Source: Intrasporangium oryzae NRRL B-24470
Lineage (GTDB): Bacteria > Actinomycetota > Actinomycetes > Actinomycetales > Dermatophilaceae
Reading direction: 5' to 3'
DNA length: 64,000 bases
Assembly: GCF_000576595.1 (NCBI RefSeq)
Contig: NZ_AWSA01000018.1
Coordinates: 1-64,000 of the forward strand
The notes under the pieces were generated by a model. The model was not told the origin of the DNA. It was given only the letters and a program-made list of their open reading frames with translations, and did no database searches. How positions within the stretch are numbered: position 1 is the first letter of the stretch; every line of letters starts with the position of its first letter. The position numbers and the translations under genes were made by a program. This document shows positions 18,572 to 27,696 of the stretch, piece by piece.

Positions 18572-19909
18572 TCAGAGGCGGGGCAGGTAGCGGTCGAGCT
18601 CGAAGCGGCTGACCTCACGGCGGTAGTCGAGCCACTCCTGGCGCTTGTTGCGCAGGAAGAAGTCGAAGACGTGCTCGCCGAGCACGTCGGCGACGAGCTC
18701 GCTCTGCTCCATCACCTCGAGAGCCCGGCCGAGGGAGGCCGGCAGCGGGTTGATGCCCATCGCCCGGCGCTCGCCGTCGGTGAGGCTCCACACGTCGTCC
18801 TCGGTCTCCGGGGGCAGCTCGTAGCCCTCCTCGATCCCCTTGAGCCCGGCCCCGAGCAGGACGGCATACGCGAGGTAGGGGTTGCAGGCGGCATCGAGCG
18901 AGCGCACCTCGATCCGCGTCGACTGGCCCTTGTTGGGCTTGTGCATCGGGACGCGGACGAGGGCCGAGCGGTTGTTGTGGCCCCACGTGAGGTGGGCGGG
19001 CGCCTCGCCGCCACCCCAGAGCCGCTTGTAGGAGTTGACCCACTGGTTGGTCACCGCGGTGATCTCTGCGCCATGGCGCAGCAGCCCGGCGATGAACTGC
19101 CGACCGGTCCGGCTCAGCTGGTAGGGCGCACCGGCCTCGTAGAAGGCGTTGGAGTCACCCTCGAAGAGCGACAGGTGCGTGTGCATGCCCGAGCCGGGGT
19201 GCTCCGAGAAGGGCTTGGGCATGAACGTCGCGTAGATGCCCTGGGTGAGGGCGACCTCCTTGACGACGGTCCGGAAGGTCATGATGTTGTCGGCCGTGCT
19301 CAAGGCGTCGGCGTAGCGCAGGTCGATCTCGTTCTGGCCGGGCGCGCCCTCGTGGTGGCTGAACTCGACGGAGATGCCCATGTTCTCGAGCATCGTGATC
19401 GCGGCCCGGCGGAAGTCGTGGCCGGTCCCGTGCGGGACGTGGTCGAAGTAGCCGGCGTCGTCGACGGGCACCGGCCGACCGTCGGCGCCTCGCTCCTGCT
19501 GGAGGAGGAAGAACTCGATCTCGGGGTGCGTGTAGAAGGTGAAGCCCAGGTCGGCCGCCTTGGTCAGGGCCCGCTGGAGCACGTGCCGCGGGTCGGCGAA
19601 GCTCGGCGAGCCGTCGGGCAGCTGGAGGTCGCAGAACATCCGCGCCGTGCCGGGCGGGTCGCCGCGCCACGGCAGGATCTGGAACGTCGAGGGGTCGGGC
19701 TTGGCGAGCATGTCGGCCTCGTAGACCCGGGCGAAGCCCTCGATGGCCGAGCCGTCGAAGCCGATGCCCTCCGCGAAGGCCCCCTCGAGCTCGGCCGGGG
19801 CGACGGCGACAGACTTGAGGGTGCCGAGCACGTCCGTGAACCACAGACGCACGAAGCGGATGTCTCGCTCTTCGATCGTGCGCAGCACGAACTCTTCCTG
19901 ACGGTTCAT
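18572..19909 (-). CDS. glnA2: Glutamine synthetase GlnA2
   Basis: A 445-residue GSI paralogue matching the size of mycobacterial GlnA2. Motifs: FDGSAIEGFARVYEADM, HPEIEFFLLQ, FSHHEGAPGQNEIDLRYADALS, MPKPFSEHPGSGMHTHLSLFEG and WGHNNRSALVRVP. The adenylylation position is DDVWSLTDGER: Trp374 replaces the tyrosine, so GlnE cannot modify it. ATG 19909 (MNRQEEFVLRT) is chosen by family N-terminus and a CAGGA about 8 nt upstream; ATG 19927 and GTG 19954 are in-frame extensions. In M. tuberculosis GlnA2 is dispensable, while some actinobacterial paralogues act on polyamines; neither can be assumed here. Confidence 0.95.
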   Translation of the reverse strand: MNRQEEFVLRTIEERDIRFVRLWFTDVLGTLKSVAVAPAELEGAFAEGIGFDGSAIEGFARVYEADMLAKPDPSTFQILPWRGDPPGTARMFCDLQLPDGSPSFADPRHVLQRALTKAADLGFTFYTHPEIEFFLLQQERGADGRPVPVDDAGYFDHVPHGTGHDFRRAAITMLENMGISVEFSHHEGAPGQNEIDLRYADALSTADNIMTFRTVVKEVALTQGIYATFMPKPFSEHPGSGMHTHLSLFEGDSNAFYEAGAPYQLSRTGRQFIAGLLRHGAEITAVTNQWVNSYKRLWGGGEAPAHLTWGHNNRSALVRVPMHKPNKGQSTRIEVRSLDAACNPYLAYAVLLGAGLKGIEEGYELPPETEDDVWSLTDGERRAMGINPLPASLGRALEVMEQSELVADVLGEHVFDFFLRNKRQEWLDYRREVSRFELDRYLPRL

Positions 19910-19984
19910 GTGTCGATCCTGCCGCATCGCTGTTTCGCCGACGTAAAGACACACGCGGTTCGAGACGCTCCCCGCGCGGGACCC

Positions 19985-20022
19985 GGCCGTATGCCGCTCA
20001 GCCGCCTCAGCGGCATACGGCC
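19985..20022. terminator. GTATGCC-type inverted repeat upstream of glnA2
   Basis: A 16-nt arm GGCCGTATGCCGCTCA, an internal GCCGCC and the complementary TCAGCGGCATACGGCC. Both flanking genes are on the minus strand, and the M6 protease has its own terminator at 20061-20097. This copy therefore lies in the 5' region of glnA2 and may act as a second terminator or something else. Confidence 0.6.
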
Positions 20023-20060
20023 GGCTCGCGTCGTGGCCGGGACGGGTGGTCCACGGACGA

Positions 20061-20097
20061 GGCGGGCCCCCGGGGAGTGACTCCCCGGAGGCCCGCC
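20061..20097. terminator. Terminator of the M6 protease gene
   Basis: GGCGGGCCCCCGGGGAGT pairs with ACTCCCCGGAGGCCCGCC (one mismatch, minimal loop), 20 bp past the protease stop. The repeat word differs from the GTATGCC family. Confidence 0.8.
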
Positions 20098-20117
20098 TGC
20101 CGTGCCGTGCGTTCAGG

Positions 20118-22454
20118 TCACTTGAACTTGACCATGACCTGCAGCTCGTTGCCGCCGTCGACCGTCTTGGCGACGGTCATCGTCGTACCGGAGCCGGCCA
20201 CCTTGGTGGACGCCCACGGGTTGAGCGAGGTCCAGTAGGCCGTCGGGTTGGAGTCGTCGAACGTCGGGATCGCCGGGCTGGAGGGAACCTCGGTGGCGAC
20301 ACCGTTGCGGTGGAAGGTCACCGTGTCGGTGGCCTCCTGCCCGAACGTCGCGTCGAACGGCTGGCGCCGGTTGCCGAGCCGGGTCTTCGAGCCGTCGGCG
20401 TTCTTGAGGTAGATCGGCGCCGGGCGGGCGTCGACCGGGAGCACCTCGCCGCCACCGGGGTGGGAGCTGGTGTTGTTGTTGGTGTACTCGCCATTGGCGA
20501 ACCAGACGAGCAGGCCGTTCTGGTAGGGGAAGCGCTCGACCATGTCGGGCTGCGTCGTGCCCCAGCCGAAGTTGTACGGACCCGTGCGGAGCGTGTCGTC
20601 GTACCCGCTGTAGACGCGGTTCTCGGCGTAGTAGACGTCCTGGACCGTCTTGGTCGTCGTGCCGTTGATGATCGAGAAGCCCTTGGCGGTCCACGCACCG
20701 GCACCGCCCTCGACGTCGTCGACCGCACCGGTCACGCCGTCGACGGTCACGGCGACGTCGTCGATGAAGGCCTCGCTGGAGACGCCGCCGTCCGTGGCGA
20801 CGCGGAAGCGGAACTGCACCGAGGCACCCTTGTAGGCCGAGAGGTCCCACGTCGTCTGCGTCCACGCGAAGCGGCCGTCGATCGGCGAGCCGATCTGCTT
20901 CCAGTTCGCGCCGCCGTCGGTCGAGACCTCGGCGTAGAGGTAGTCGTAGTCCTTCTCGAGGTTGCCCTGGACCCACGCGCTGACCGACGCGGACGTCGTG
21001 GCCCCGGTGAGGTCGACCGTTCGGGCGAGCGTCGAGCTGAGGTTGTCGTCGAAGCCGCTCCACCACTCGGCCGTGCCGGAGTGCGGGGTGTTGCGCTTGG
21101 CGGTCACCGTGCGCTCCGGCAGCGGGACGACGAGGGCCTGGTAGTTGGTCCGGTTCGCCTGGTTGGCCGCGCCGAGCTTGACCGTCGTGTCCTGGCCGTA
21201 GGGGACGACCTTGTAGTCGAGCCAGCCGAGCTGGAGCTTCTCCCACGCGCCCATGTAGCCGGGCGTCGTGCCGATGGAGTCGGTGCCGTGGTTGAGCCAC
21301 GAACCGCCGCTCATCAGGGTCCAGAAGGCGGTGCTGTTGTCGCCGCCGGCGGTGTCGTAGAGGTCGGGCAGGCCGAGGTCGTGGCCGAACTCGTGGGCGA
21401 AGACGCCGAGGCCGCCGTTCTCGGGCTCGGTCGTGTAGTCGCCGATCCAGATGCCCGAGTCACCGAGCGGCACGCCGCCAAGCTTGTTGAAGCCGGGGCC
21501 GGTCTGACCCACGTCGGTGGAGTAGGCGTACCAGCGGTGCGACCAGATGGCGTCGGCGCCCTGGGCGCCGCCACCGGCCTCCTCGCCCTCACCGGCGTGG
21601 ATGGCCTGGAAGTGGTCGATGTAGCCGTCGGGCTCGTTGAAGTTGCCGTCGCCGTCGTAGTCGTAGCGGTCGACCTTGTCGAACTGCGCGAGGTAGGCCT
21701 TGATCTCGCCTGTGGTCTTGCCCGCTGCGACCTGGGCGTTGTACCAGGCGGTGGCCGAGTCCTTGATGTAGTTCCAGTAGCCGTCGGCCTCGCTCGTGCC
21801 ATCGGTGACGTTGCCGTCGTCGTCGGTGGCGGGGTTGTGGCCGTAGCGGGCCTCGTTGTACGGCACCGTCACCCAGTCGGACACGTCGCCCTTGGCGAGG
21901 AAGCGCCCGTTGGACTGCTTGCGGTAGAAGTCCTTGAACGACTCGCCGTCACCGAACATGAGGTTCTGGTAGTGGTCGCGGTTGAAGTCCTTGACCCAGT
22001 AGGTCGAGTTGTCGTCGGTCGGGCTGCCGTCGAACGTGCGGTCGGGTGCGGGGATCTGGTTGTGGACCGGACCCGACGTGCCACCCTGCGGCGCCTTGGT
22101 CTGAGTGCCGAAGTCCGTGAGGATCGTGAAGATGTCCTCCTCGCGGTTGACCGGGTAGTCGATGTACTTCGACTTGCCGGACTTGCCCTTGACCTCGATC
22201 ACGCGGTTGCCGTTGATCGTGGTCGTCGCCGCCTGGCCCTTGATGAGCTTGGTGACGGCGTCCTTGCGCTCCGCGGCCGCAGCCTCGGCGAGCGGGTTGG
22301 GCAGGTTGTCGGGGCGGGAGGCCTGGGTCGCCGCAGGATCACTGCTGACCGGGGCCGCGCTGCTTGCCTGAGCCTGCATCGGAGCCGTGAGGCCGGTGAC
22401 GACGAGCGCCCCCACGGCCAGACCCGACACAGCGCTCCACTGGCGCTTGTTCAA
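20118..22454 (-). CDS. Secreted M6-family metalloprotease (immune inhibitor A-like)
   Basis: A 778-residue exported zinc protease. The TTG start at 22454 is chosen because GGAGGA sits about 8 nt upstream and the sequence then gives a signal peptide (KRQWSAVSGLAVGALVVTG... cleaved near QAQAS). A propeptide follows, then the catalytic core with NREEDIFTILTDFGTQ. The zinc site HEFGHDLGLPDLYD (His354, Glu355, His358) has the M6 HExxHxxGxPD form, with MSGGSWLNH as the Met-turn. The C-terminal half has MAM/jelly-roll-like carbohydrate- or protein-binding segments (GFDDNLSSTLARTVDLTG; VSTDGGANWKQIGSPIDG). The last part carries no sortase or lipid signal. InhA enzymes degrade host or competitor proteins; the target here is unknown. 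Confidence 0.93.
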   Translation of the reverse strand: MNKRQWSAVSGLAVGALVVTGLTAPMQAQASSAAPVSSDPAATQASRPDNLPNPLAEAAAAERKDAVTKLIKGQAATTTINGNRVIEVKGKSGKSKYIDYPVNREEDIFTILTDFGTQTKAPQGGTSGPVHNQIPAPDRTFDGSPTDDNSTYWVKDFNRDHYQNLMFGDGESFKDFYRKQSNGRFLAKGDVSDWVTVPYNEARYGHNPATDDDGNVTDGTSEADGYWNYIKDSATAWYNAQVAAGKTTGEIKAYLAQFDKVDRYDYDGDGNFNEPDGYIDHFQAIHAGEGEEAGGGAQGADAIWSHRWYAYSTDVGQTGPGFNKLGGVPLGDSGIWIGDYTTEPENGGLGVFAHEFGHDLGLPDLYDTAGGDNSTAFWTLMSGGSWLNHGTDSIGTTPGYMGAWEKLQLGWLDYKVVPYGQDTTVKLGAANQANRTNYQALVVPLPERTVTAKRNTPHSGTAEWWSGFDDNLSSTLARTVDLTGATTSASVSAWVQGNLEKDYDYLYAEVSTDGGANWKQIGSPIDGRFAWTQTTWDLSAYKGASVQFRFRVATDGGVSSEAFIDDVAVTVDGVTGAVDDVEGGAGAWTAKGFSIINGTTTKTVQDVYYAENRVYSGYDDTLRTGPYNFGWGTTQPDMVERFPYQNGLLVWFANGEYTNNNTSSHPGGGEVLPVDARPAPIYLKNADGSKTRLGNRRQPFDATFGQEATDTVTFHRNGVATEVPSSPAIPTFDDSNPTAYWTSLNPWASTKVAGSGTTMTVAKTVDGGNELQVMVKFK

Positions 22455-22634
22455 GATACGTCCTCCTGGTTCAAAGCGCGCCGGACCCGGCGCCTCGCGT
22501 ATCTGAACACACAACTCACATGAAATGTGGGGAAAATTCCCATTTTTCTCACAAGGTGCGGAATCGCCGATTGTGTGCACACTGCCGGCGCTCCGGGCCG
22601 ACGGCGCCCCGCCGCCGACAGCGCAGGGCCGGTC

Positions 22635-22640
22635 TATCAT
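22635..22640 (+). promoter_or_regulatory. -10 box of a leaderless panB promoter
   Basis: TATCAT lies 7 nt before the panB ATG, with no Shine-Dalgarno sequence. The shared intergenic region is AT-rich for this genome (22511-22550) and holds CACAT-GAA-ATGTG (22517-22529) and GGGAA-AA-TTCCC (22530-22541), possible operator sites for the divergent protease gene. Confidence 0.5.
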
Positions 22641-22647
22641 CGGCGCC

Positions 22648-23535
22648 ATGAGCGACGACGCGACCGAGCAGGCCGAGCAGCCGAACCCCTACGGATCGGG
22701 TCCTCGGGACGCCGGCGCGTCGTCGCCCGCCACTCCCAGAAGGGTCCGCATCCCGCACCTGCAGGCCATGAAGGAGCAGGGCCGTCCCTGGGCGATGCTC
22801 ACCGCCTATGACATGTATGCCGCCGAGATCTTCGACGAGGCAGGCATCCCCGTCCTCCTCGTCGGCGACTCCGCCGGCAACAACGTCTACGGCTACGACA
22901 CGACCGTTCCGGTGACCCTCGACGAGCTCGTGCCCCTGGTCCGCGCGGTCAGCCGCGCAGCCCGCCGCGCCCTCGTCGTCGCCGACATGCCGTTCGGCTC
23001 CTACGGCGGCTCACTCCAGCAGGGCTTCGACAGCGCGGTCCGATTCATGAAGGAGGGCCTGGCCCATGCGGTCAAGCTCGAGGGCGGAGAGCCGATGGTC
23101 CCCCTCGTCCGGCTGCTGACCGACGCCGGCATCCCGGTCATGGCACACATCGGCTTCACGCCCCAGAGCGAGCACCAGCTCGGTGGCTATCGCGTCCAGG
23201 GACGCGGTGACGCCGCCGACCGGCTCGTCGAGGAGGCCCGAGCCCTCGAGGCGGCAGGCGCGTTCTCGGTCGTCCTCGAGATGGTCCCGGCTCCCGTCGC
23301 GGCGCGTGTGACCCAGGCGCTCACCATCCCGACGATCGGGATCGGGGCCGGTAACGTCACCGACGCCCAGGTGCTCGTCTGGTCCGACTTCGCCGGGCTC
23401 CGCGCGGGCCGGACCCCCCGCTTCGTCAAGAAGTACGCCGACCTGCGCGGCACCCTTCTCGACGCGGCCAGGACGTATGCCGCCGAGGTCGAGACGCGCG
23501 CCTTTCCCGACCCGGAGCACTCCTTCGAGTCGTGA
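22648..23535 (+). CDS. panB: 3-methyl-2-oxobutanoate hydroxymethyltransferase PanB
   Basis: Converts 2-oxoisovalerate and methylene-tetrahydrofolate to ketopantoate, the first committed step to pantothenate and CoA; a Mg-dependent cytosolic TIM barrel. The 295 residues begin with a 30-residue polar extension, then [29 protein letters not shown] (metal-binding Asp), [19 protein letters not shown] (catalytic Lys/Glu region), [20 protein letters not shown] and FSVVLEMVP. The second metal Asp-Glu set is in place. Position next to the glnE-glnA2 block matches M. tuberculosis (Rv2225). No other pantothenate gene is in the window. Confidence 0.96.
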   Translation: MSDDATEQAEQPNPYGSGPRDAGASSPATPRRVRIPHLQAMKEQGRPWAMLTAYDMYAAEIFDEAGIPVLLVGDSAGNNVYGYDTTVPVTLDELVPLVRAVSRAARRALVVADMPFGSYGGSLQQGFDSAVRFMKEGLAHAVKLEGGEPMVPLVRLLTDAGIPVMAHIGFTPQSEHQLGGYRVQGRGDAADRLVEEARALEAAGAFSVVLEMVPAPVAARVTQALTIPTIGIGAGNVTDAQVLVWSDFAGLRAGRTPRFVKKYADLRGTLLDAARTYAAEVETRAFPDPEHSFES

Positions 23536-23544
23536 CCGCAGGGG

Positions 23545-24768
23545 TCAGGGCTCGGCGACGGCGGGCCCGGCCCCGGTATCGGGGGTGAAGGCGGACCGGC
23601 CGAGCCGGGCCACCAGCTGGACCCCACCGAGCAGCGTCACGCCGGCCATGAGCCCGAAGATGGTGCGATAGTCGAGCACCTGGACGAGCGCTGCGCCGAC
23701 GGCTAGCGAGACCGCCTGCGGCGCGCCGAGGATGACCTCGAGGGCGGTGCCCACCCGGCCCATGAGCCGCTGCGGCGTGCGTCGCTGGACCAGCGTCGTG
23801 TACGCGACGAAGAGCACCGGGATGCTGAAGCCGAGGAGCACGACGGCGACGAGGAGTACGGCCGGCGCCGAGGCCGTCGCGACGACGGCGAAGGAGGACC
23901 CGAGGAGCGCGAGGCCGATGGCCACCGTGCCCGGCTCGCTGAAGCGACGGACGATGCGCGGCACGGCGAGACCCCCGGCGACCGCACCCACGCCCTCGAT
24001 CGCGACGAGGACACCGGCGAACTCGACCGGCCGCCCAAAGGCGTCGAGGACGGCATACAGGCTGGCCTCCGCGAACCCGAGGACGAGGAGCATGGTGGCG
24101 AACGCGACGAGCACGTGTCTGAGGACGCGCTCGCCCGCGAGGTGGCGTGCCCCTGTGCCCAGCTCGGCCCAGTAGTCGCCCATCGGCTGCTCGCGCGGGT
24201 CCGGCTCCTCGACGGGGATCCGGGCGATGAGCAGGGCCGCCACCGTGAAGGACAGCGCGTCGATCACGGCCACGGCGCCGCCGCCCAGGCCGCCGAAGAT
24301 CGCGGCGCCGACGAGCGGCCCGACGAGTCGGAGCCCCTCCCTGACCGTCCGGAGCGAGGCGTTCGCGTCGACGAGCTCGTCCTCCGGGACAAGGAGCTTG
24401 AGGAGGCCGTTCAGTCCGGCAGGCAGCACGACGAAGGAGACGCCGTAGAGGAAGGCGACCGACCAGATGACCCACACCTGGCCGGCGTCGCGGACGAACA
24501 GGAGCGGCAGGAGCATCACGGCCGACGCGAGGTTGCCCCAGACGAGGAGCGGCCTGCGGCGGACCCGGTCGATCGGGCCCCCGAGGAGCGGCGCGACGAG
24601 GGACGGCAGAACCATCCAGAAGAAGGTCAGGCCCGCCTTGGCGTTGGAGCCGGTGAGCTCCTTGACCCACATGCTGAAGACGAGCAGCATGACCGAGTCG
24701 CCGAACATCGACGTCGTCGTGCCGACGAACAGCATCGGAAAACCGTTGTGCCTGAAGGCTCTTCGCAT
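23545..24768 (-). CDS. MFS transporter
   Basis: A 407-residue permease of the MFS_3/DUF894 type. The N-terminus is [31 protein letters not shown], the motif A loop [15 protein letters not shown] lies between TM2 and TM3, and about 12 hydrophobic stretches can be drawn. The linker [20 protein letters not shown] sits between the halves and [25 protein letters not shown] marks the second-half loop. The 3' end converges on panB with a 9-bp gap. Similar in build to the transporter coupled to glnE. Substrate unknown. Confidence 0.87.
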   Translation of the reverse strand: MRRAFRHNGFPMLFVGTTTSMFGDSVMLLVFSMWVKELTGSNAKAGLTFFWMVLPSLVAPLLGGPIDRVRRRPLLVWGNLASAVMLLPLLFVRDAGQVWVIWSVAFLYGVSFVVLPAGLNGLLKLLVPEDELVDANASLRTVREGLRLVGPLVGAAIFGGLGGGAVAVIDALSFTVAALLIARIPVEEPDPREQPMGDYWAELGTGARHLAGERVLRHVLVAFATMLLVLGFAEASLYAVLDAFGRPVEFAGVLVAIEGVGAVAGGLAVPRIVRRFSEPGTVAIGLALLGSSFAVVATASAPAVLLVAVVLLGFSIPVLFVAYTTLVQRRTPQRLMGRVGTALEVILGAPQAVSLAVGAALVQVLDYRTIFGLMAGVTLLGGVQLVARLGRSAFTPDTGAGPAVAEP

Positions 24769-24869
24769 CGCCCTGGCCGACCGCTCAGGGACCGGTCAGG
24801 TCACGGGTCGCCGCGTCCGGGCCGCACGACGCTGCCCCTGTCACCGCCGGGCTGAGGGCAGGCGGCGCG

Positions 24870-25082
24870 TCAGTCGTCGATCTCCTCGTCGTCCCAGGTG
24901 GTGGAGCCCCTCTCACGCCACGCACGGTCGTCGGCGTCCCACTTCTCGGTGTTCTCGCGCGCGTGGACGAGGGCGTGGCGCGCCTCCTCCTCCGTGGCGT
25001 ACGGTCCGAGGACCTGCTCGCCGCGACTGCGGTTCTCGTCGGTCTCGACCTGGCCGGTGTCGACGTTGTACCAGAAGCTCAT
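24870..25082 (-). CDS. Small SPOR-like acidic protein
   Basis: A 70-residue acidic protein starting [23 protein letters not shown], with [28 protein letters not shown]. The GPY-T-EEA pattern is that of actinobacterial proteins annotated as SPOR-like, normally encoded opposite map, as here. A GGGGAGT sits upstream of ATG 25082. No membrane anchor is present, so a peptidoglycan role is doubtful. Function unknown. Confidence 0.82.
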   Translation of the reverse strand: MSFWYNVDTGQVETDENRSRGEQVLGPYATEEEARHALVHARENTEKWDADDRAWRERGSTTWDDEEIDD

Positions 25083-25147
25083 GACGCACTCCCCTTCCGA
25101 TGGGCCACGGCCCGCGCATCCCTCATGGACGCCCGCTCCGGACGACC

Positions 25148-25153
25148 TAGACT
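25148..25153 (+). promoter_or_regulatory. -10 box of a leaderless map promoter
   Basis: TAGACT lies 7 nt before ATG 25161, with no Shine-Dalgarno sequence. The start codon itself lies in the word CGTATGCCGCT, the arm of the recurrent hairpins. Confidence 0.5.
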
Positions 25154-25160
25154 CCACCGT

Positions 25161-26024
25161 ATGCCGCTGCTCCACGCAAGTGTGTCCCCGCACCCCGTGA
25201 CTCCCCGCCGACCGGTGCCTGCCTCGATCGAGCGCCCGCACTACGTCGATGTCGCCAACCCGCGTGAGGACGGCGACACGAAGATCAAGGACGCGGAGAC
25301 GATCGAGAAGATGCGGATCGCCGGCCGGATCGCGGCCCAGGCGATGGCGGCGGCCGCCGAGCGGATCGCGCCCGGTGTGACCACTGACGAGCTCGACGCG
25401 GTGGCGCACGAGTTCATGCTCGACCACGGCGCCTACCCGTCCACGCTCGGCTACAAGTCGTTCTCGAAGTCCGTGTGCACGAGCGTCAACGAGGTCATCT
25501 GCCACGGCATCCCGGACACCCGCCCCCTCGATGAGGGCGACATCGTCAACATCGACGTGACGGCCTACATCCACGGCGTCCATGGCGACACCGACGCGAC
25601 CTACCTCGTCGGCGACGTCGACGAGGAGTCCCGCCTCCTCGTCGAGCGCACCCACGAGGCGATGATGCGCGGCATCAGGGCCGCCCGCCCCGGGCGCGCG
25701 ATCAACGTCATCGGCCGGGTCATCGAGAGCTACGCGAAGCGCTTCGGCTACGGAGTCGTTCGCGACTTCACCGGCCACGGCATCGGTACGGAGTTCCACT
25801 CCGGGCTCATCGTGCCCCACTACGACGCAGCGCCCCACTACGACACCCTCATCGAGCCGGGCATGACGTTCACGATCGAGCCGATGCTCAACCTCGGCAC
25901 GCCCGAGTGGGAGATGTGGGACGACCGGTGGACCGTCGTCACGAAGGACCGCAGGCGCTCGGCCCAGTTCGAGCACACGATCGTCATCACCGACGACGGC
26001 AACGAGATCCTGACGCAGGCCTGA
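25161..26024 (+). CDS. map: Type I methionine aminopeptidase
   Basis: Removes N-terminal Met from new proteins in the cytosol. The 287 residues have the long N-terminal extension typical of actinobacterial MetAP1c. The pita-bread fold has metal ligands in [20 protein letters not shown] (two Asp), [13 protein letters not shown] (His), FTIEPML (Glu) and FEHTIVIT (Glu). ATG 25161 is the only start that keeps the extension and lies just after a TAGACT box. The extension [16 protein letters not shown] is conserved in mycobacterial MapB-type enzymes. ppgK follows after 76 bp on the same strand. Confidence 0.95.
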   Translation: MPLLHASVSPHPVTPRRPVPASIERPHYVDVANPREDGDTKIKDAETIEKMRIAGRIAAQAMAAAAERIAPGVTTDELDAVAHEFMLDHGAYPSTLGYKSFSKSVCTSVNEVICHGIPDTRPLDEGDIVNIDVTAYIHGVHGDTDATYLVGDVDEESRLLVERTHEAMMRGIRAARPGRAINVIGRVIESYAKRFGYGVVRDFTGHGIGTEFHSGLIVPHYDAAPHYDTLIEPGMTFTIEPMLNLGTPEWEMWDDRWTVVTKDRRRSAQFEHTIVITDDGNEILTQA

Positions 26025-26100
26025 GCCCTCCTCCAATATGGTGCTCGCGAGCATCACCCCTACCCCGGCGCACCCGGGACCCGACCAGGAAGCAGGCACA

Positions 26101-26865
26101 ATGGGCAAGAAGGGCACGCCCCTCGGCATCGACATCGGCGGCAGCGGCATCAAGGGTGCGCCCGTCGACCTCAAGCGGGGCGAACTCGCGGGCGAGCGCC
26201 TCCGGATCGACACGCCGAAGCCGGCGACCCCGGACGCCGTGGCCGCGGTCGTCGACGAGATCGTCGACTACTTCGCCGACGTCACCGACGACTCCCCCAT
26301 CGGCGTGACCGTGCCCGCCGTCGTCATCCGCGGGACCGTGCTCTCCGCCGCCAACATCGACCCCGCCTGGGTCAACACCGACGCCGAGGCGCTCATCAAG
26401 GAGCACACGGGCCGGTCGGTCACCGTCCTCAACGACGCCGACGCGGCGGGGCTCGCCGAGCTCTACTACGGCGCGGCCAAGGGGGTCCAGGGGCTCGTCA
26501 TCCTCACGACCCTCGGCACCGGCATCGGCTCGGCGATCATCCACGAGGGCCGTCTCGTCCCCAACTCCGAGCTCGGCCACCTCGAGATGGACGGCCACGA
26601 CGCCGAGGACATCGCCGCGTCGTCGCGCAAGGACATCGAGAACCTCTCCTGGGAGGAGTACATCGAACGCCTCCAGCGGTACTACTCGATGCTCGAGCGC
26701 CTCTTCTCCCCCGATCTCATCATCGTCGGCGGCGGGATCTCCAAGGACTCCGACGACTTCCTGCCGCACCTTCGCCTCCGGGCCCCGATCGTGCCCGCCC
26801 AGCTGCGCAACCAGGCCGGCATCATCGGCGCGGCACACCTCGCGGTCGACCTCGCCAAGAAGTGA
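26101..26865 (+). CDS. ppgK: Polyphosphate glucokinase PpgK (ROK family)
   Basis: Phosphorylates glucose using polyphosphate (or ATP) at the entry to glycolysis; an actinobacterial speciality. The 254 residues have the ROK phosphate motif [15 protein letters not shown] (9-23), sugar-binding [12 protein letters not shown] with the catalytic Asp, [11 protein letters not shown] and the closing [15 protein letters not shown]. It lacks the CXCGXXGC zinc motif of ROK repressors and sugar kinases, as expected for PpgK. AGGAAG lies 7 nt before ATG 26101. Confidence 0.95.
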   Translation: MGKKGTPLGIDIGGSGIKGAPVDLKRGELAGERLRIDTPKPATPDAVAAVVDEIVDYFADVTDDSPIGVTVPAVVIRGTVLSAANIDPAWVNTDAEALIKEHTGRSVTVLNDADAAGLAELYYGAAKGVQGLVILTTLGTGIGSAIIHEGRLVPNSELGHLEMDGHDAEDIAASSRKDIENLSWEEYIERLQRYYSMLERLFSPDLIIVGGGISKDSDDFLPHLRLRAPIVPAQLRNQAGIIGAAHLAVDLAKK

Positions 26866-26870
26866 CGGAC

Positions 26871-26929
26871 GGCCGCGGGTCCCGCCCGCGGCCCCTCACC
26901 CACCCGAGGCGCCGGGCACCCGGCGCCTC
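26871..26929. terminator. Two back-to-back hairpins between convergent genes
   Basis: The first hairpin is GGCCGCGGG (26871-26879) with CCCGCGGCC (26885-26893) and a 5-nt loop, 6 bp after ppgK. The second is GAGGCGCCGGG (26906-26916) with CCCGGCGCCTC (26919-26929), a 2-nt loop, overlapping the stop of the convergent MBL gene. Together they separate the two transcription units. Confidence 0.8.
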
Positions 26930-27581
26930 AGAAGGTGGTCGACTCGCCGTCGCGCAGGTCGGTGTACGTGAGTCCCTCGACGCCCGAGAAGTTCTCGATG
27001 TGGCCGGCATACATCCGCCGGCCGACATCGGACAGCAGCGCGTCGTGGATCGGGGTCATCGCCCTGGGGGCGATGCGCGCGACGAAGGCGATCGAGTCAC
27101 GGCTCGCGGCCCAGGGCGCGTTGAGCGGGTGCGCGAGGACGTCGACGGGGCCCGGCTCGGCGTCGTAGGCATCGCCGGGGTGGAAGAGCGACGGCTCGCC
27201 GTCGGCCCGAAGCACGACTCCGACGTTGGGGATGCGCTCCATCGCCGGGTGGTTGAAGGCGTGCAGCTCCCCGACGGGGTGGACCGTCACGTCACCCACC
27301 TCGAACGGCTCGCCCTGCCTCGTGGGTCGGGCCGGCAACCCCTCCTCGCGCAGCTTCTCCGCCGTCAGGGGGTCGGTGTGCACGCTCGCATTCGGGTTGT
27401 CGCGGACGACGCGACCGGCCGGTCCGGGGTCGAAGTGGTCGGGATGGTTGTGCGTCACGATGATCGCGTCGAGGTCCCGCAGGTCCTCGAAACCGGACGA
27501 GAAATTGCCCGGGTCGATGAGAATCCTCCGGTCGGCGATCGAGACGAGGAGGCAGGCATGTCCGAGGTGAGTGACGCGCAC
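26928..27581 (-). CDS. MBL-fold metal-dependent hydrolase (UlaG-like)
   Basis: A 217-residue metallo-beta-lactamase-fold protein. It begins VRVTHLGHACLLV, has LIDPGNFSSGF and the dinuclear metal motif THNHPDHFD (HxHxDH), and a later His in LHAFNHPAM. FHPGDAYDAEPGPVDVLAHPLNAPW is the UlaG-like Asp/His end. GTG 27581 is chosen because the family sequence starts there and a TACGTT -10 box ends 6 nt upstream. Substrate unknown; such proteins act on phosphodiesters, lactones or lactonised sugars. Confidence 0.88.
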   Translation of the reverse strand: MRVTHLGHACLLVSIADRRILIDPGNFSSGFEDLRDLDAIIVTHNHPDHFDPGPAGRVVRDNPNASVHTDPLTAEKLREEGLPARPTRQGEPFEVGDVTVHPVGELHAFNHPAMERIPNVGVVLRADGEPSLFHPGDAYDAEPGPVDVLAHPLNAPWAASRDSIAFVARIAPRAMTPIHDALLSDVGRRMYAGHIENFSGVEGLTYTDLRDGESTTF

Positions 27582-27587
27582 CAGCCC

Positions 27588-27593
27588 AACGTA
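27588..27593 (-). promoter_or_regulatory. -10 box of a leaderless MBL-gene promoter
   Basis: Minus-strand TACGTT followed by 6 nt and the GTG start. No Shine-Dalgarno sequence is present. Confidence 0.5.
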
Positions 27594-27696
27594 ACCCAGG
27601 CGGCCGCCGGTGCGAGCCCCTGACGCGGCGCGGCTCACGGTGCCAGACTCGTGGCACGGCGGGCCGAGGGGTCCGCCCCGGCGCGAGGTGGTGTCG

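Noticed and set aside
15339-18590. 1083-codon plus-strand frame opposite glnE
   Set aside because: Antisense shadow; glnE has both nucleotidyltransferase domains intact.
20046-22523. 825-codon plus-strand frame opposite the M6 protease
   Set aside because: Val/Gly/Arg-rich antisense shadow of a gene with complete metalloprotease motifs.
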